Shown: positions 8,719-16,828 of the stretch, piece after piece
Numbering within the stretch: position 1 is the first letter of the stretch
How the letters are laid out: every line of letters starts with the position of its first letter
From: Mycobacteroides abscessus ATCC 19977
GTDB lineage: Bacteria; Actinomycetota; Actinomycetes; Mycobacteriales; Mycobacteriaceae
Length of the DNA stretch: 64,000 bases
Direction: 5' to 3'
Assembly (NCBI RefSeq): GCF_000069185.1
Contig: NC_010397.1
Location: forward strand, 2,976,001-3,040,000
Program-made: the position numbers and the translations under genes
Notes under the pieces: model-generated
What the model was told of the DNA's origin: nothing
The model's database searches: none
Seen by the model: only the letters and a program-made list of their open reading frames with translations

Positions 8719-9623
8719 ACCAACCAGGACAGATGCGGAGACCAGGCCGGCCCCGCATCGGGGGCGTCATCACGGGTAACCGCGGCCTGAATCAACCCAT
8801 ACGGACGGTCATCGGCATGGAACACCTCGTTGGGATTGTCCAGCCCGAAAGGTGATAGGTCGTAGACGAAGTGGTGCTTGTTGGGTGCCGAGAGCCGCAC
8901 TTCGGCGATTGACGGATAAGACTCCAGGATCGCCTTGCCAATCTCGTACAACGTCTGCTGCAGGGCCAGCGAGTGCACAGTGGCGAACCGCTCGAGGATG
9001 AGCGACTTTACACCGAAATATGTATTATCCCAATCGATATCGGTGCCCACAAAGCGCCACTTGGCCACCAGCGAGGTGGCCATCACCCGGTCCGTCGTCG
9101 GCTGCAGGATCGTGTACTTGTCCTCGAGGAAATCATGGAACTCCGAGCCCGTCGATTTGAGCACGACCAGATCCTTGAGCCCGCCGATCACCCAGGTCTG
9201 CTGCTGGGCCCCGACACCGTCCACGGTGACCTCGGCCGTGCGCACCTCCTGACCTTTGCGCACCCAGGTGTGATCGTGCTCGCGTCCGTCGACCGTCACT
9301 CTTTCCCAGGCATATTCATCGATCTCGATACGAGCGCCCGTCACCGGCTCATAGTCGTCCACGAAGTGGCGCGCCAGCTCGAGCCCGTACTGCTCGATGG
9401 TCTCGATGCCTTTTTCCTTGGCGTAGGCATAGATGGTCTGCTTCTGGCTGTCGGTGGGCAGCACCTTGCGCTGGTCGCCGTCGGTATAGGCCGCGGCGAA
9501 ATCCCCGCGCAACGCGCTGCCGACGTTGAGATCCTTGATCTCGTGGCGTGGGGTGTCCCGGTAGATCCGGACCACCCGGTTCTCGGCCTTGCCGTATTGA
9601 TTGCCTGCGAGAACGATTCCCAT
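8715..9623 (-). CDS. Urate oxidase (uricase)
   Basis: The cofactor-free enzyme oxidises urate to 5-hydroxyisourate. From ATG 9623 the protein has 302 residues, the usual length. The catalytic Lys12 (NQYGKAENRV) and Thr57 (VLPTDSQKQT) are present, and so is the late His motif (PNKHHFVYDLS). GAAAGGAAG lies 6 bases before this ATG, which sets the start; a longer in-frame reading up to 9773 would run through the upstream gene. It follows the hydroxyisourate hydrolase gene by 14 bases and ends the operon, tail to tail with guaD. This is the stand-alone uricase, not the OHCU decarboxylase-uricase fusion found in Bacillus PucL. Confidence 0.96.
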   Translation of the reverse strand: MGIVLAGNQYGKAENRVVRIYRDTPRHEIKDLNVGSALRGDFAAAYTDGDQRKVLPTDSQKQTIYAYAKEKGIETIEQYGLELARHFVDDYEPVTGARIEIDEYAWERVTVDGREHDHTWVRKGQEVRTAEVTVDGVGAQQQTWVIGGLKDLVVLKSTGSEFHDFLEDKYTILQPTTDRVMATSLVAKWRFVGTDIDWDNTYFGVKSLILERFATVHSLALQQTLYEIGKAILESYPSIAEVRLSAPNKHHFVYDLSPFGLDNPNEVFHADDRPYGLIQAAVTRDDAPDAGPAWSPHLSWLV

Positions 9624-9637
9624 GGGTGCTTCCTTTC

Positions 9638-9964
9638 TCAGCTGCCGCGGTAGGTCGAGTAGGCGTACGGACTCAGCAGCAGCGGCACATGCAGGTGCCC
9701 CGCGGTTCCGTCGGCCCGGAAGCTGATGATCACTTCCGGATAAAACCCCTCGATTCCGTTGTCGGTGAACCATGTTCCGGTGTCAAACACCAGCCGATAG
9801 TCGCCACCGGCCAGCGCAGTCCCAGCGAAATCACCGATTCTTCCATCAGAATCCGTTGTACCACTGGAGAGTTCCTGCCCCGCGCCGTCGTGCAGCGTCA
9901 CCCGCACGCCCTGCGCGGGGCGTCCGGACACCGCGTCCAGCACATGGGTGCTCAATCCCGTCAT
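9638..9964 (-). CDS. 5-hydroxyisourate hydrolase (transthyretin-like)
   Basis: The 108-residue protein hydrolyses 5-hydroxyisourate, the uricase product, to OHCU. It starts with the family motif STHVLD (His7) and ends with the diagnostic YRGS tetrapeptide. The second active-site His lies in the HLHVPLLLSP strand. The family forms a homotetramer in the cytosol (periplasmic in some proteobacteria); no signal peptide is seen here. The start overlaps the OHCU decarboxylase stop (ATGA at 9964-9961), and uricase follows after 14 bases, so three successive steps of urate breakdown are translated together. Confidence 0.96.
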   Translation of the reverse strand: MTGLSTHVLDAVSGRPAQGVRVTLHDGAGQELSSGTTDSDGRIGDFAGTALAGGDYRLVFDTGTWFTDNGIEGFYPEVIISFRADGTAGHLHVPLLLSPYAYSTYRGS

Positions 9965-10503
9965 GAATCGCCTTCCGTCTCCATGTCGTCGGCATGCCGC
10001 CCGGCAGGACCAAGCATCCGTGCCAGGCGGCTGCGATTGATCTTGCCCAACTCCATTCTCATGACCCGACGTTCGTGCTGCGGATCGTTCTTGATCCGCT
10101 CCTCGAGAATCGCCAGCAGTTCCTCCGCGGGTCGCCCGTTGGCGAATACCAGATATACATAGCCGAAGCGCTTCTCGTACTCGGCGTTGCGCTGCCTCAG
10201 CCGATCCAGGACCTCGGTGTCGGCACCTGTCACACCGGATTGCTCGCGCCGTGATGCCGCATTATCGGGCCGTTCCCCGATGCGCGGATGCCCATCAAGC
10301 GCCTCGTCCACATCCGCCTCGGTGAGCTCGGCCAGGATCAAATCCGCACGGTGGTACAGCGCCTCCTCATCGCGGAACGGGCGCCCGGCGGCAACCCGTA
10401 CCGCCCATATCCGCGACGCGCAGCACTCGTACAGCCAATGGATCGCCTGGTTGTCGCTGAGCTCGTTGAAGCTCTCGATTCCCCGCCAGTCAACGCGTCG
10501 CAT
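9961..10503 (-). CDS. OHCU decarboxylase (catalytically complete copy)
   Basis: The enzyme decarboxylates 2-oxo-4-hydroxy-4-carboxy-5-ureidoimidazoline to S-allantoin. From ATG 10503 the protein has 180 residues. The conserved GHPRIG segment gives the catalytic His72 and Pro73, and SRREQSG gives the catalytic Glu87. KRFGYVYLVFA and the C-terminal ELGKINRSRLARM helix complete the fold. Its first 14 bases lie inside the end of the permease fusion gene and its stop overlaps the next start. It is the competent partner of the degenerate OHCU domain fused to the permease just upstream. Longer in-frame readings are translations of that other gene in a second frame. Confidence 0.93.
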   Translation of the reverse strand: MRRVDWRGIESFNELSDNQAIHWLYECCASRIWAVRVAAGRPFRDEEALYHRADLILAELTEADVDEALDGHPRIGERPDNAASRREQSGVTGADTEVLDRLRQRNAEYEKRFGYVYLVFANGRPAEELLAILEERIKNDPQHERRVMRMELGKINRSRLARMLGPAGRHADDMETEGDS

Positions 10504-12484
10504 GAAAATCCTCGAAGCGCCCGAAACGAGCGGCCGTGATGGGATTGGCATCGGCCACCAGATCATCGAATCGGTAGTTGGCGATCTTCGCGATCTCGAT
10601 GAGGGCAAAGGAGCGCTCGCTGGTCGCCGAATTCTCCATCCGGCTCCAGCCGCTGCGGAGCAGCCGTTCATACCGTTCGGTCTCCCTCGCACACACCACC
10701 AGCGGGAAGCCGAAATGCTCGCGATAGGCAGTGGCAAGGCTCACCACATTGTTCAGCTCGGCCTCGTCGAGCGTCTGCAGAATCGTGTGATCCACGGCCA
10801 CCATCTCTCCAGCTTCGTCCTCGGCGCCCAGATCGGGGAAGGATCCGATGAGTTCGAGCTGCTCCTCGTCGCTGCCGGTGAGCATTGCTTCCTGAAAAGC
10901 ACTCCGCAAATCGTGCGCGTCGGCAAAGGGACGCTGCCGATAGGCGCGATCCACCACCCAATGCACATCCTGAACCAGGCCACCGAAAGTACGTCGAAAC
11001 TGCTCCAGTGTCATCTCGTTGACCTGCGCGAGCCGAATGGCACCTCCCCCGGCGACCGCGACGCCACGGCTGCCCGTATGGAAGAACAGCAGATTCAGCA
11101 CGATGGCCGTGATGGCGCCCATCGTGATGCCGGTGCTGAACGGAATCTGCAGTAGCCCCGGCACGGCCTGGTCGATTCCCGGCAGCGCGGGTACCGCGAT
11201 GCCGCGGCCGTGGTCCAGCACTGTTGCCGGGCCCGAAGATTGGGAGAACTGCACGTACATGCCCATGGCCAGTGAGGTGCTGGCGATGATCAAATTCCGG
11301 TGATCATTGAAGTCGACCTTGCCCAAGGTCTGGATACCGACCACGGCCACCGTCGCGAACAGCGTCATGGCAGCCCCGCCCAGCACCGGGGCCGGAATCG
11401 ACTCCACGATCTTGGCGGTCTTGGGCAGCACACCCAACACCATCATGATCACCCCCGCGGCCGCTACCACCCAACGGCTCTTGACACCGGTCAGGCGCAC
11501 CAGTCCGACATTCTCCGAGAACGCGGTATAGGGAAAGGAGTTGAAGGTGCCGCCGATCACGGTGGCGATGCCATCGGCGCGCACGGTCGCGGCGATATCG
11601 GCCCCGCGCACCCGCTTGCCCACGATCTCGGCCGTGGCGAAGACCGCACCGGTGGACTCCACCGCGGTCACCATCAGCACCACGATTAGCGATACCACGG
11701 CGATCACATCGAAGCGCGGCGCGCCGAAGGCAAACGGCGACGTGAATCCGATCCAGTCCGCCTCACCGACACGGCCGAAGTCCGTGTCCCCGGCCAGCCA
11801 TGCGACAACGGTGCCCGCGACCAGCCCCAGCAGCACCGCGATGGTGCTCCAGAAGCCCCGGAAAAATCTCTGCATCAACACAATCGCCCCGATGGTGCCC
11901 AGCGCGTACATGAGCCAGCGCCCGTTACCAGGATCGTGCGCGGCGACCGGGCTATGCGGGTTACGGGTGGCGTCGCCGATACCCACCGGCAGCAGCGATA
12001 CGCCGATGATGGTGATCACCGAGCCGGTCACGACAGGTGGAAAGAATCGGATGAGCCGGGCGAAGAACGGTGCGATAAGGAAGGTGAACGCTCCCGCCGC
12101 GATGACGGCGCCGTACACCGTGAGCAATCCGACTCTGCCGCCACCGTGGTCGTTGGCGATTTTGATCACCGGCGCCAGGGTGGCAAAGGTGACCCCCTGC
12201 AGTAGCGGCAGCCGCACCCCGATCTTCCAGAACCCAACCGCCTGCAGGATCGAGGCGACACCACAGGTGAATAGGTCGGCGGTGATCAACATGGTCAGCG
12301 CCTCGGCATCCAGATCGATGGCACGTGCGATGAGCAACGGCACCAATACCGCGCCGGCGTAGAACGCGATCACATGCTGGATGCCCAACGTGACAAGTCT
12401 GCCTGTCGAAGGCACCTCGTCAACGGGATGAACCTTCTTGCGCTGGGCTCCGGGCGCGGCCGGTCGCGTGGTATCGGCGCTCAT
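10490..12484 (-). CDS. NCS2 urate/xanthine permease fused to a degenerate OHCU decarboxylase domain
   Basis: From ATG 12484 (GGGAGG 7 bases upstream) the protein has 664 residues, about 200 more than a normal NCS2 carrier. Residues about 30-480 form the nucleobase permease, with TLGIQHVIAFYAG, LLQGVTFA, VTGSVITIIGVSLL and TAVESTGAVFATAE, in about 14 membrane segments. From about residue 489 to the end comes a recognisable OHCU decarboxylase fold (FRRTFGGLVQDVHWV, QLELIG, YREHFGFPLVV, ALIEIAKIANYRFDDL). The catalytic His of the HP motif is Phe549 (GSFPDLG), and the SxxEQ Glu segment is replaced by DHTILQTLD. The tail therefore looks non-catalytic, perhaps a substrate sensor or docking domain. 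It overlaps the active decarboxylase gene by 14 bases. Confidence 0.9.
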   Translation of the reverse strand: MSADTTRPAAPGAQRKKVHPVDEVPSTGRLVTLGIQHVIAFYAGAVLVPLLIARAIDLDAEALTMLITADLFTCGVASILQAVGFWKIGVRLPLLQGVTFATLAPVIKIANDHGGGRVGLLTVYGAVIAAGAFTFLIAPFFARLIRFFPPVVTGSVITIIGVSLLPVGIGDATRNPHSPVAAHDPGNGRWLMYALGTIGAIVLMQRFFRGFWSTIAVLLGLVAGTVVAWLAGDTDFGRVGEADWIGFTSPFAFGAPRFDVIAVVSLIVVLMVTAVESTGAVFATAEIVGKRVRGADIAATVRADGIATVIGGTFNSFPYTAFSENVGLVRLTGVKSRWVVAAAGVIMMVLGVLPKTAKIVESIPAPVLGGAAMTLFATVAVVGIQTLGKVDFNDHRNLIIASTSLAMGMYVQFSQSSGPATVLDHGRGIAVPALPGIDQAVPGLLQIPFSTGITMGAITAIVLNLLFFHTGSRGVAVAGGGAIRLAQVNEMTLEQFRRTFGGLVQDVHWVVDRAYRQRPFADAHDLRSAFQEAMLTGSDEEQLELIGSFPDLGAEDEAGEMVAVDHTILQTLDEAELNNVVSLATAYREHFGFPLVVCARETERYERLLRSGWSRMENSATSERSFALIEIAKIANYRFDDLVADANPITAARFGRFEDFHATR

Positions 12485-12605
12485 CGCGGAACCTCCCTGC
12501 CTCGACGCACCCGCGCATACCCACCCGGACGCGCAAGCGACGCTAGATCGAACGTGTTGCGGCCAGGTTGCCGGCTGCCTATATTTTCCCAGCGGCCCCA
12601 CTCCG
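12485..12605 (-). promoter_or_regulatory. Leader region of the permease-uricase operon
   Basis: These 121 noncoding bases lie between the GntR gene and the permease. Read on the minus strand they contain GGAAAATAT (12589-12581), about 100 bases before the permease start. The same nine bases occur in the allantoinase/allantoin permease divergent region at 15214-15222. That makes the motif a candidate shared element for the neighbouring GntR protein. An AT-rich core in GC-rich DNA also fits a promoter. No clear -35/-10 pair could be assigned. Confidence 0.3.
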
Positions 12606-13316
12606 CTATGCCTCGGCGACCACATCCAATTGTCCTGCGGCAGCAACTATCACCGACTCCAGGCGATCGTGATGGGTAGCCGCGACGGACAGCAAGGTGT
12701 CAATATCCCGGCTTGCCGCCGCTGTGATCATCGCCTCATGATCGGCATGTAGCTGCAATTGATCGGATGCCGACACCGTTCGCATCACCTGAAAAGGTTC
12801 GGTCAGATTCCACGTTGCCTCGAACATGTGTAAGAGCCGGTGCATGCCGCAGGGCAGTACCAGGGCGCGATGAAAACGCCGGGAGTGCACATGAAAAGCA
12901 CGGGCGTCGTCTTCGACGGTTGCCTGTTGCAGCAGCTGATGCTCGGCGAGCGCGCGATCCACGTCCTCCGGCGTAGCACGCGCAGCGGCCTGAGCAAGTG
13001 CGGCCCGCTCGAGAACACCACGGGTGAAATAGATCTCACGCAGCTCCGGCAGCGTGAGCTGGGCTACGCGGTACCCTCCGTTGGCCCGATGATCGACAAG
13101 TCCTTCCGCCACAAGGGTCTTGAGCGCCTCCCGTACCGGGATGGGGCTGATTTGATAGGTGTCGGCCACCTCACCGATGGGGATCATCGAACCTGGCGGT
13201 GCCGCACCGTCGAGGATGGCCCGCCGCAACCCGTCGAGCACGCTGGTCTGGTCGTGACCCGACCTGGTGGCGCGCAGCTCGTTGATCAGCCGCCGGTAGC
13301 GGAACGTGCGTGACAT
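12606..13316 (-). CDS. GntR/FadR-type (FCD) transcriptional regulator
   Basis: The 236-residue protein has an N-terminal winged helix (SVLDGLRRAIL to GGYRVAQL, about residues 26-88) with IGEVADTYQISPIPVREAL as the recognition region. A helical FCD domain follows, with the usual metal/ligand His residues (RRFHRAL, HADHEAM, THHDRLE). FCD regulators usually bind small organic acids and repress catabolic genes. GGAGG lies 4 bases before the ATG. It sits between the uricase/permease operon, in the same direction, and the divergent racemase gene, so it is the best candidate for local control of purine/ureide catabolism. The effector is unknown; allantoin or glyoxylate derivatives would be logical. 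Confidence 0.9.
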   Translation of the reverse strand: MSRTFRYRRLINELRATRSGHDQTSVLDGLRRAILDGAAPPGSMIPIGEVADTYQISPIPVREALKTLVAEGLVDHRANGGYRVAQLTLPELREIYFTRGVLERAALAQAAARATPEDVDRALAEHQLLQQATVEDDARAFHVHSRRFHRALVLPCGMHRLLHMFEATWNLTEPFQVMRTVSASDQLQLHADHEAMITAAASRDIDTLLSVAATHHDRLESVIVAAAGQLDVVAEA

Positions 13317-13413
13317 TCGCCCTCCATCGCCGTCGGCCAGAACCCGATCTTGTCAGTGGTGACGTCCCGGCGCCATCGCTGGCGACACGGAGTTAACACG
13401 AACGTTTCATGGG

Positions 13414-13425
13414 CACCGGCCGGTG
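13414..13425. promoter_or_regulatory. Perfect palindrome in gntR/racemase divergent region
   Basis: CACCGGCCGGTG is a perfect 12-base palindrome in the 155-base space between the divergent gntR and racemase genes. It is placed where an autoregulatory operator would be expected. A TACCCT box at 13459-13464, 7 bases before the racemase ATG, suggests a leaderless transcript. GC-rich palindromes arise by chance in such genomes, so support is modest. Confidence 0.3.
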
Positions 13426-13471
13426 ACTACCCATCGCCCCAATCATGCGAGGCCGACGTACCCTGTCGGCC

Positions 13472-14212
13472 ATGCGCATACGCGTGATCAACCCCAACAC
13501 CACCGAGGCCATGACGAAATCCATCGCCGCCGCGGCGCAATCGGCGGCCTGGGCGCAAACCAGCGTCACCGCCGTCAACCCCTCGATGGGTCCGGCGTCG
13601 ATAGAGAGTCACTACGACGAGGCCTTGAGCGTGCCCGGCATCCTGGCCGAAATCCGCCGCGCCGAATCCGAAGGGACCGACGGGTACGTGTTGGCTTGCT
13701 TCGGTGATCCAGGACTGGACGCGGCCAGGGAGCTGGCCACCGGCCCGGTGCTCGGCATCGCCGAGGCCGCCATGCACACGGCCAGTCACCTCGGCAGGGG
13801 TTTCAGCGTGGTCACCACCTTGGAACGCACCGCCGGTCGCGCCTGGGATCTGGCCGAACGCTATGGGATGTCGCGTTTCTGCCGCGGGGTCCACGGTTGC
13901 GATATCGCGGTACTGGATTTGGAGCAGAACCCGCGCACCCGGGACATTCTCGTCGAACACTGCCGTCGCGCGGCCCATGACGACGGCAGCGATGTGATCG
14001 TGCTGGGCTGTGCCGGAATGGCCCGGTTATGCCGGGACATCTCCGGCGAGATCGGACTACCGGTGATTGACGGGGTGACCGCCGCGGTGAACCTGGTGCA
14101 GTCGCTGGTGTCCATGGGCCTGCGCAAGTCCGGCCACGGCGAGTTCGCCGCACCACCAATCAAACCCTATGCGGGACTACTCGATTCGTTTGGTTCGGTG
14201 CCCGCCGGATGA
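13472..14212 (+). CDS. Hydantoin/allantoin racemase (Asp/Glu racemase family)
   Basis: The 246-residue protein from ATG 13472 starts with RIRVINPNTT, the hallmark of HyuE/HpxA-type racemases. The two catalytic cysteines are Cys76 (VLACFGDPG) and Cys180 (VLGCAGM), about 100 residues apart as expected. HpxA-type enzymes interconvert R- and S-allantoin, so a stereospecific allantoinase can use all of the substrate. It is the first plus-strand gene after the regulator and overlaps the convergent allantoinase by about 46 bases. An upstream GTG would add nine unremarkable residues. It could instead act on another 5-substituted hydantoin, but the allantoinase next door favours allantoin. Confidence 0.88.
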   Translation: MRIRVINPNTTEAMTKSIAAAAQSAAWAQTSVTAVNPSMGPASIESHYDEALSVPGILAEIRRAESEGTDGYVLACFGDPGLDAARELATGPVLGIAEAAMHTASHLGRGFSVVTTLERTAGRAWDLAERYGMSRFCRGVHGCDIAVLDLEQNPRTRDILVEHCRRAAHDDGSDVIVLGCAGMARLCRDISGEIGLPVIDGVTAAVNLVQSLVSMGLRKSGHGEFAAPPIKPYAGLLDSFGSVPAG

Positions 14213-15144
14213 ACCCGGCGCCAATGTTCGGCGATGTCGATGCGTTTGGTGATCCACACACCGTCGTGAGCTTGCACATGATCGACAAACCGTTCGAGCG
14301 CGACCGTCCGCGCCGGCCGGCCCACCAGCCGGCAGTGCAGGCCCACCGACAGCATCTTCGGGCTGCCCGCCTCCCCCTCGGCGTACAGACAGTCGAATGC
14401 GTCCCGCAGATGCGTGAAAAACTGTTCTCCACTGGGGAACCCGGCCGGCGAGGAGAATCGCATGTCGTTGGTGTCCAGGGTGTAGGGCACCACCAGATGG
14501 TCGGCCACGCCACCGGGGGCAGGTACCCGCACCCAGTACGGCAGATCATCGGCGTACGAATCCGAATCGTAGGAGAAACCCCCGTGCTCAACCACCAGCT
14601 GCCGCGTCTGCGGTGAATCGCGCCCGGTGTACCACCCCAACGGAGCCTGGCCGGTCAGGTCACGCAAGATCTGGACGGCCTGCGCCATGTGCTCCCGCTC
14701 GATATCGGGTGGCACCAACTGGTAGGACTGCCAGCGCAGCCCGTGACAGGCAATCTCGTGCCCGAGCTCACCGAACGCGGACACCGCCTCCGGGTTGCGC
14801 TGCAACGCCGTCGCCACCGCGAAGATGGTCAGGGGCAGACCGCGGCGCTCGAAGACCCTCAAGACCCGCCAGAGACCGGCCCGTGAACCGTACTCGTACA
14901 GCGATTCCATGCTCATATGACGGTTGGGGAACGCCTCGACCGGGACCATCTCCGATAGGAACGTCTCCGAGCCCGCCGATCCGTCCAGGACGTTGTTTTC
15001 TGCACCCTCTTCGTAGTTGAGCACGAACTGCACCGCAATCCGCGCGTTGCCGGGCCACCGCGGGTGCGGTGGCGTGCGCCCATAGCCCACCATGTCGCGG
15101 GGTGTCGCGGGTGGCGCCTCGTCATGAGCCTCGTTATGAGCCAT
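14167..15144 (-). CDS. puuE: Allantoinase, PuuE type (polysaccharide deacetylase-like)
   Basis: The 325-residue protein matches the metal-independent PuuE allantoinases, which open the allantoin ring to allantoate. Characteristic segments are DMVGYGRTPPHPRWP, VQFVLNYEEGAE, the NodB-fold GHEIACHGLRWQSY and SYADDLPYW. The usual family length is about 300-320. I place the start at ATG 15144; GTG 15153 adds three residues and is equally possible because no clear ribosome site is seen. It is divergent from the NCS1 permease and convergent with the racemase. PuuE is unrelated to the amidohydrolase-type AllB. Confidence 0.93.
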   Translation of the reverse strand: MAHNEAHDEAPPATPRDMVGYGRTPPHPRWPGNARIAVQFVLNYEEGAENNVLDGSAGSETFLSEMVPVEAFPNRHMSMESLYEYGSRAGLWRVLRVFERRGLPLTIFAVATALQRNPEAVSAFGELGHEIACHGLRWQSYQLVPPDIEREHMAQAVQILRDLTGQAPLGWYTGRDSPQTRQLVVEHGGFSYDSDSYADDLPYWVRVPAPGGVADHLVVPYTLDTNDMRFSSPAGFPSGEQFFTHLRDAFDCLYAEGEAGSPKMLSVGLHCRLVGRPARTVALERFVDHVQAHDGVWITKRIDIAEHWRRVHPAGTEPNESSSPA

Positions 15145-15310
15145 CGTGGGCACGATAGTAGGCGGCCCGCTCTACCGCACCGAATCACGTTCCGGCGGCT
15201 CCATTCTGATCCAGGAAAATATTGTTTCCGCGCAACACCACGGCAACACCGGCCGCTTAGTTTCGGGAGTCACCAGCCTTCCCGGCTGGTCGGATACCGG
15301 AGGAGATTGT
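15145..15310. promoter_or_regulatory. Divergent allantoinase/allantoin permease promoter region with inverted repeat
   Basis: This 166-base space holds GGAAA-ATATTG-TTTCC (15214-15229), an inverted repeat in an AT-rich patch. Its first half, GGAAAATAT, is repeated before the urate permease operon. AGGAGATT at 15301-15308 is the ribosome site that fixes the GTG start of the permease. A GntR or other purine regulator binding here is inference. Confidence 0.4.
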
Positions 15311-16828
15311 GTGAGCGGCGTACTCACGGCGGATGCCGTCGCCCCGACCGGCGGACACAGTGCCGCCGGAGACAGTGTGATCAAGCCCGGGTACGACCCC
15401 GCATTGACCAACGGCGACCTGGCACCGCTGCGGACACAGACCTGGACCAGCTACAACTTCTTTGCGTTCTGGATGTCCGACGTGCACAGCGTCGGCGGCT
15501 ATGTCTTCGCCGGAAGTCTTTTCGCGCTGGGCATCTCAGCCTCGCAGGTACTGCTGGCCCTGCTGGTCGGCATCGCGGCGGTGTATTGGCTGTGCAACCT
15601 GGTGGCGCGTCCTTCTCAGCAGACCGGTGTGCCGTATCCGGTGACCGCCCGCATCGCGTTCGGAGTGCGCGGCGCCAATCTTCCCGCCGTGATCCGCGGT
15701 CTCATCGCCGTCGCCTGGTATGGCATCCAAACCTATTTAGCTTCAACAGCATTTGTACTTCTGGCGGTCAAGTTCCAGCCTTCGCTGGGCCGCTATGGCA
15801 ATGCCGGCGAGTACGGCTTCCTCGGTCTGTCGTTACTGGGATGGGGCGGTTTCCTGCTGATGTGGGTCTTGCAGGCCGCCGTCTTCTGGAATGGCATGGA
15901 GGCGATCCGCAAGTTCATCGACTTCTGCGGGCCCGCCGTGTACGCGGTAATGCTGGCACTTGCGCTGTATCTCGTCGTCGCGGCCGGTTGGGAAAACGTG
16001 CATTTCGGCCTGGCTTCGGGCCCACCGAAATCCGGGTTCGCCGCGTTGGCAACGATACTGAGTGCGATTGCGTTGGTGGTGTCCTATTTCTCGGGACCGA
16101 TGCTCAATTTCGGAGATTTCTCCCGATACGGCCGCACCTTCGGCGAAGTCAAGCGCGGCAATTTCCTCGGTCTACCGTTGAACTTCCTGTTCTTCGCGGT
16201 GTTGGCGGTGTGCACGGTGTCGGCCGGCGCAACGGTCATCGGACGCGGCGAAGACGGCGCCATCATCACCGACCCGGTGCTGATCGTGGACAAGATCAAC
16301 AACACCACCGCGGCAGTGCTGGGCGTACTCACCTTCGCGATCGCCACTATCGGGATCAACATCGTGGCCAACTTCGTCTCGCCGGCTTTCGATTTCTCCA
16401 ATCTCGCCCCGACCCGGATCAGCTGGCGCACCGGCGGGATGATCGCGGCGGTCGGCTCGATCCTCATCACCCCATGGAATCTCTACAACAACCCGAACAC
16501 GATCCACTACACACTCGATGCGCTCGGCGCCGTAATCGGTCCCCTGTTCGGCATCCTGATCGCCGACTTCTACCTCGTGCGCCGCCGCGCGGTTGTGGTG
16601 GACGACCTGTTCACCCTGTCACCGTCGGGGACGTACCAGTACCGCGGTGGCATCAACCCGATAGCCGTGACCGCGACAGTGCTAGGCGCCCTGCTGGCCA
16701 TAGCGACCGTGATCTGGGGCAGTCCATATCTGGCGACCTTCACGTGGTTCGTGGGCGCGGGTATCGGCTTCGCCGTCTATCTCGTGGGCATGCGCTACAC
16801 GCCGCGGCACCTGATTTACGGCCGGTAG
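15311..16828 (+). CDS. NCS1-family allantoin/hydantoin permease
   Basis: From GTG 15311, two bases after a strong AGGAGATT, the protein has 505 residues, normal for NCS1 carriers. It shows the N-terminal family motif TWTSYNFFAFWMSD, and about 12 hydrophobic segments follow, including VPYPVTARIAFGVRG and VVSYFSGPMLNFGDFSRYG. The C-terminus ends with ADFYLVRRR and a short tail. NCS1 proteins (PucI, HyuP, Mhp1) take up allantoin, hydantoins or nucleobases by cation symport. Being divergent from allantoinase makes allantoin the most likely substrate. It overlaps the convergent cytidylyltransferase-like gene by 13 bases. Confidence 0.9.
   Translation: MSGVLTADAVAPTGGHSAAGDSVIKPGYDPALTNGDLAPLRTQTWTSYNFFAFWMSDVHSVGGYVFAGSLFALGISASQVLLALLVGIAAVYWLCNLVARPSQQTGVPYPVTARIAFGVRGANLPAVIRGLIAVAWYGIQTYLASTAFVLLAVKFQPSLGRYGNAGEYGFLGLSLLGWGGFLLMWVLQAAVFWNGMEAIRKFIDFCGPAVYAVMLALALYLVVAAGWENVHFGLASGPPKSGFAALATILSAIALVVSYFSGPMLNFGDFSRYGRTFGEVKRGNFLGLPLNFLFFAVLAVCTVSAGATVIGRGEDGAIITDPVLIVDKINNTTAAVLGVLTFAIATIGINIVANFVSPAFDFSNLAPTRISWRTGGMIAAVGSILITPWNLYNNPNTIHYTLDALGAVIGPLFGILIADFYLVRRRAVVVDDLFTLSPSGTYQYRGGINPIAVTATVLGALLAIATVIWGSPYLATFTWFVGAGIGFAVYLVGMRYTPRHLIYGR

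Noticed and set aside
10504..10737. Longer N-terminus for the OHCU decarboxylase
   Set aside because: This stretch is the second-frame reading of the permease fusion's OHCU-like tail and has no family sequence; ATG 10503 gives the normal start.
13445..13471. Upstream start for the racemase
   Set aside because: The added nine residues lack similarity to the family, which begins at RIRVINPNTT.
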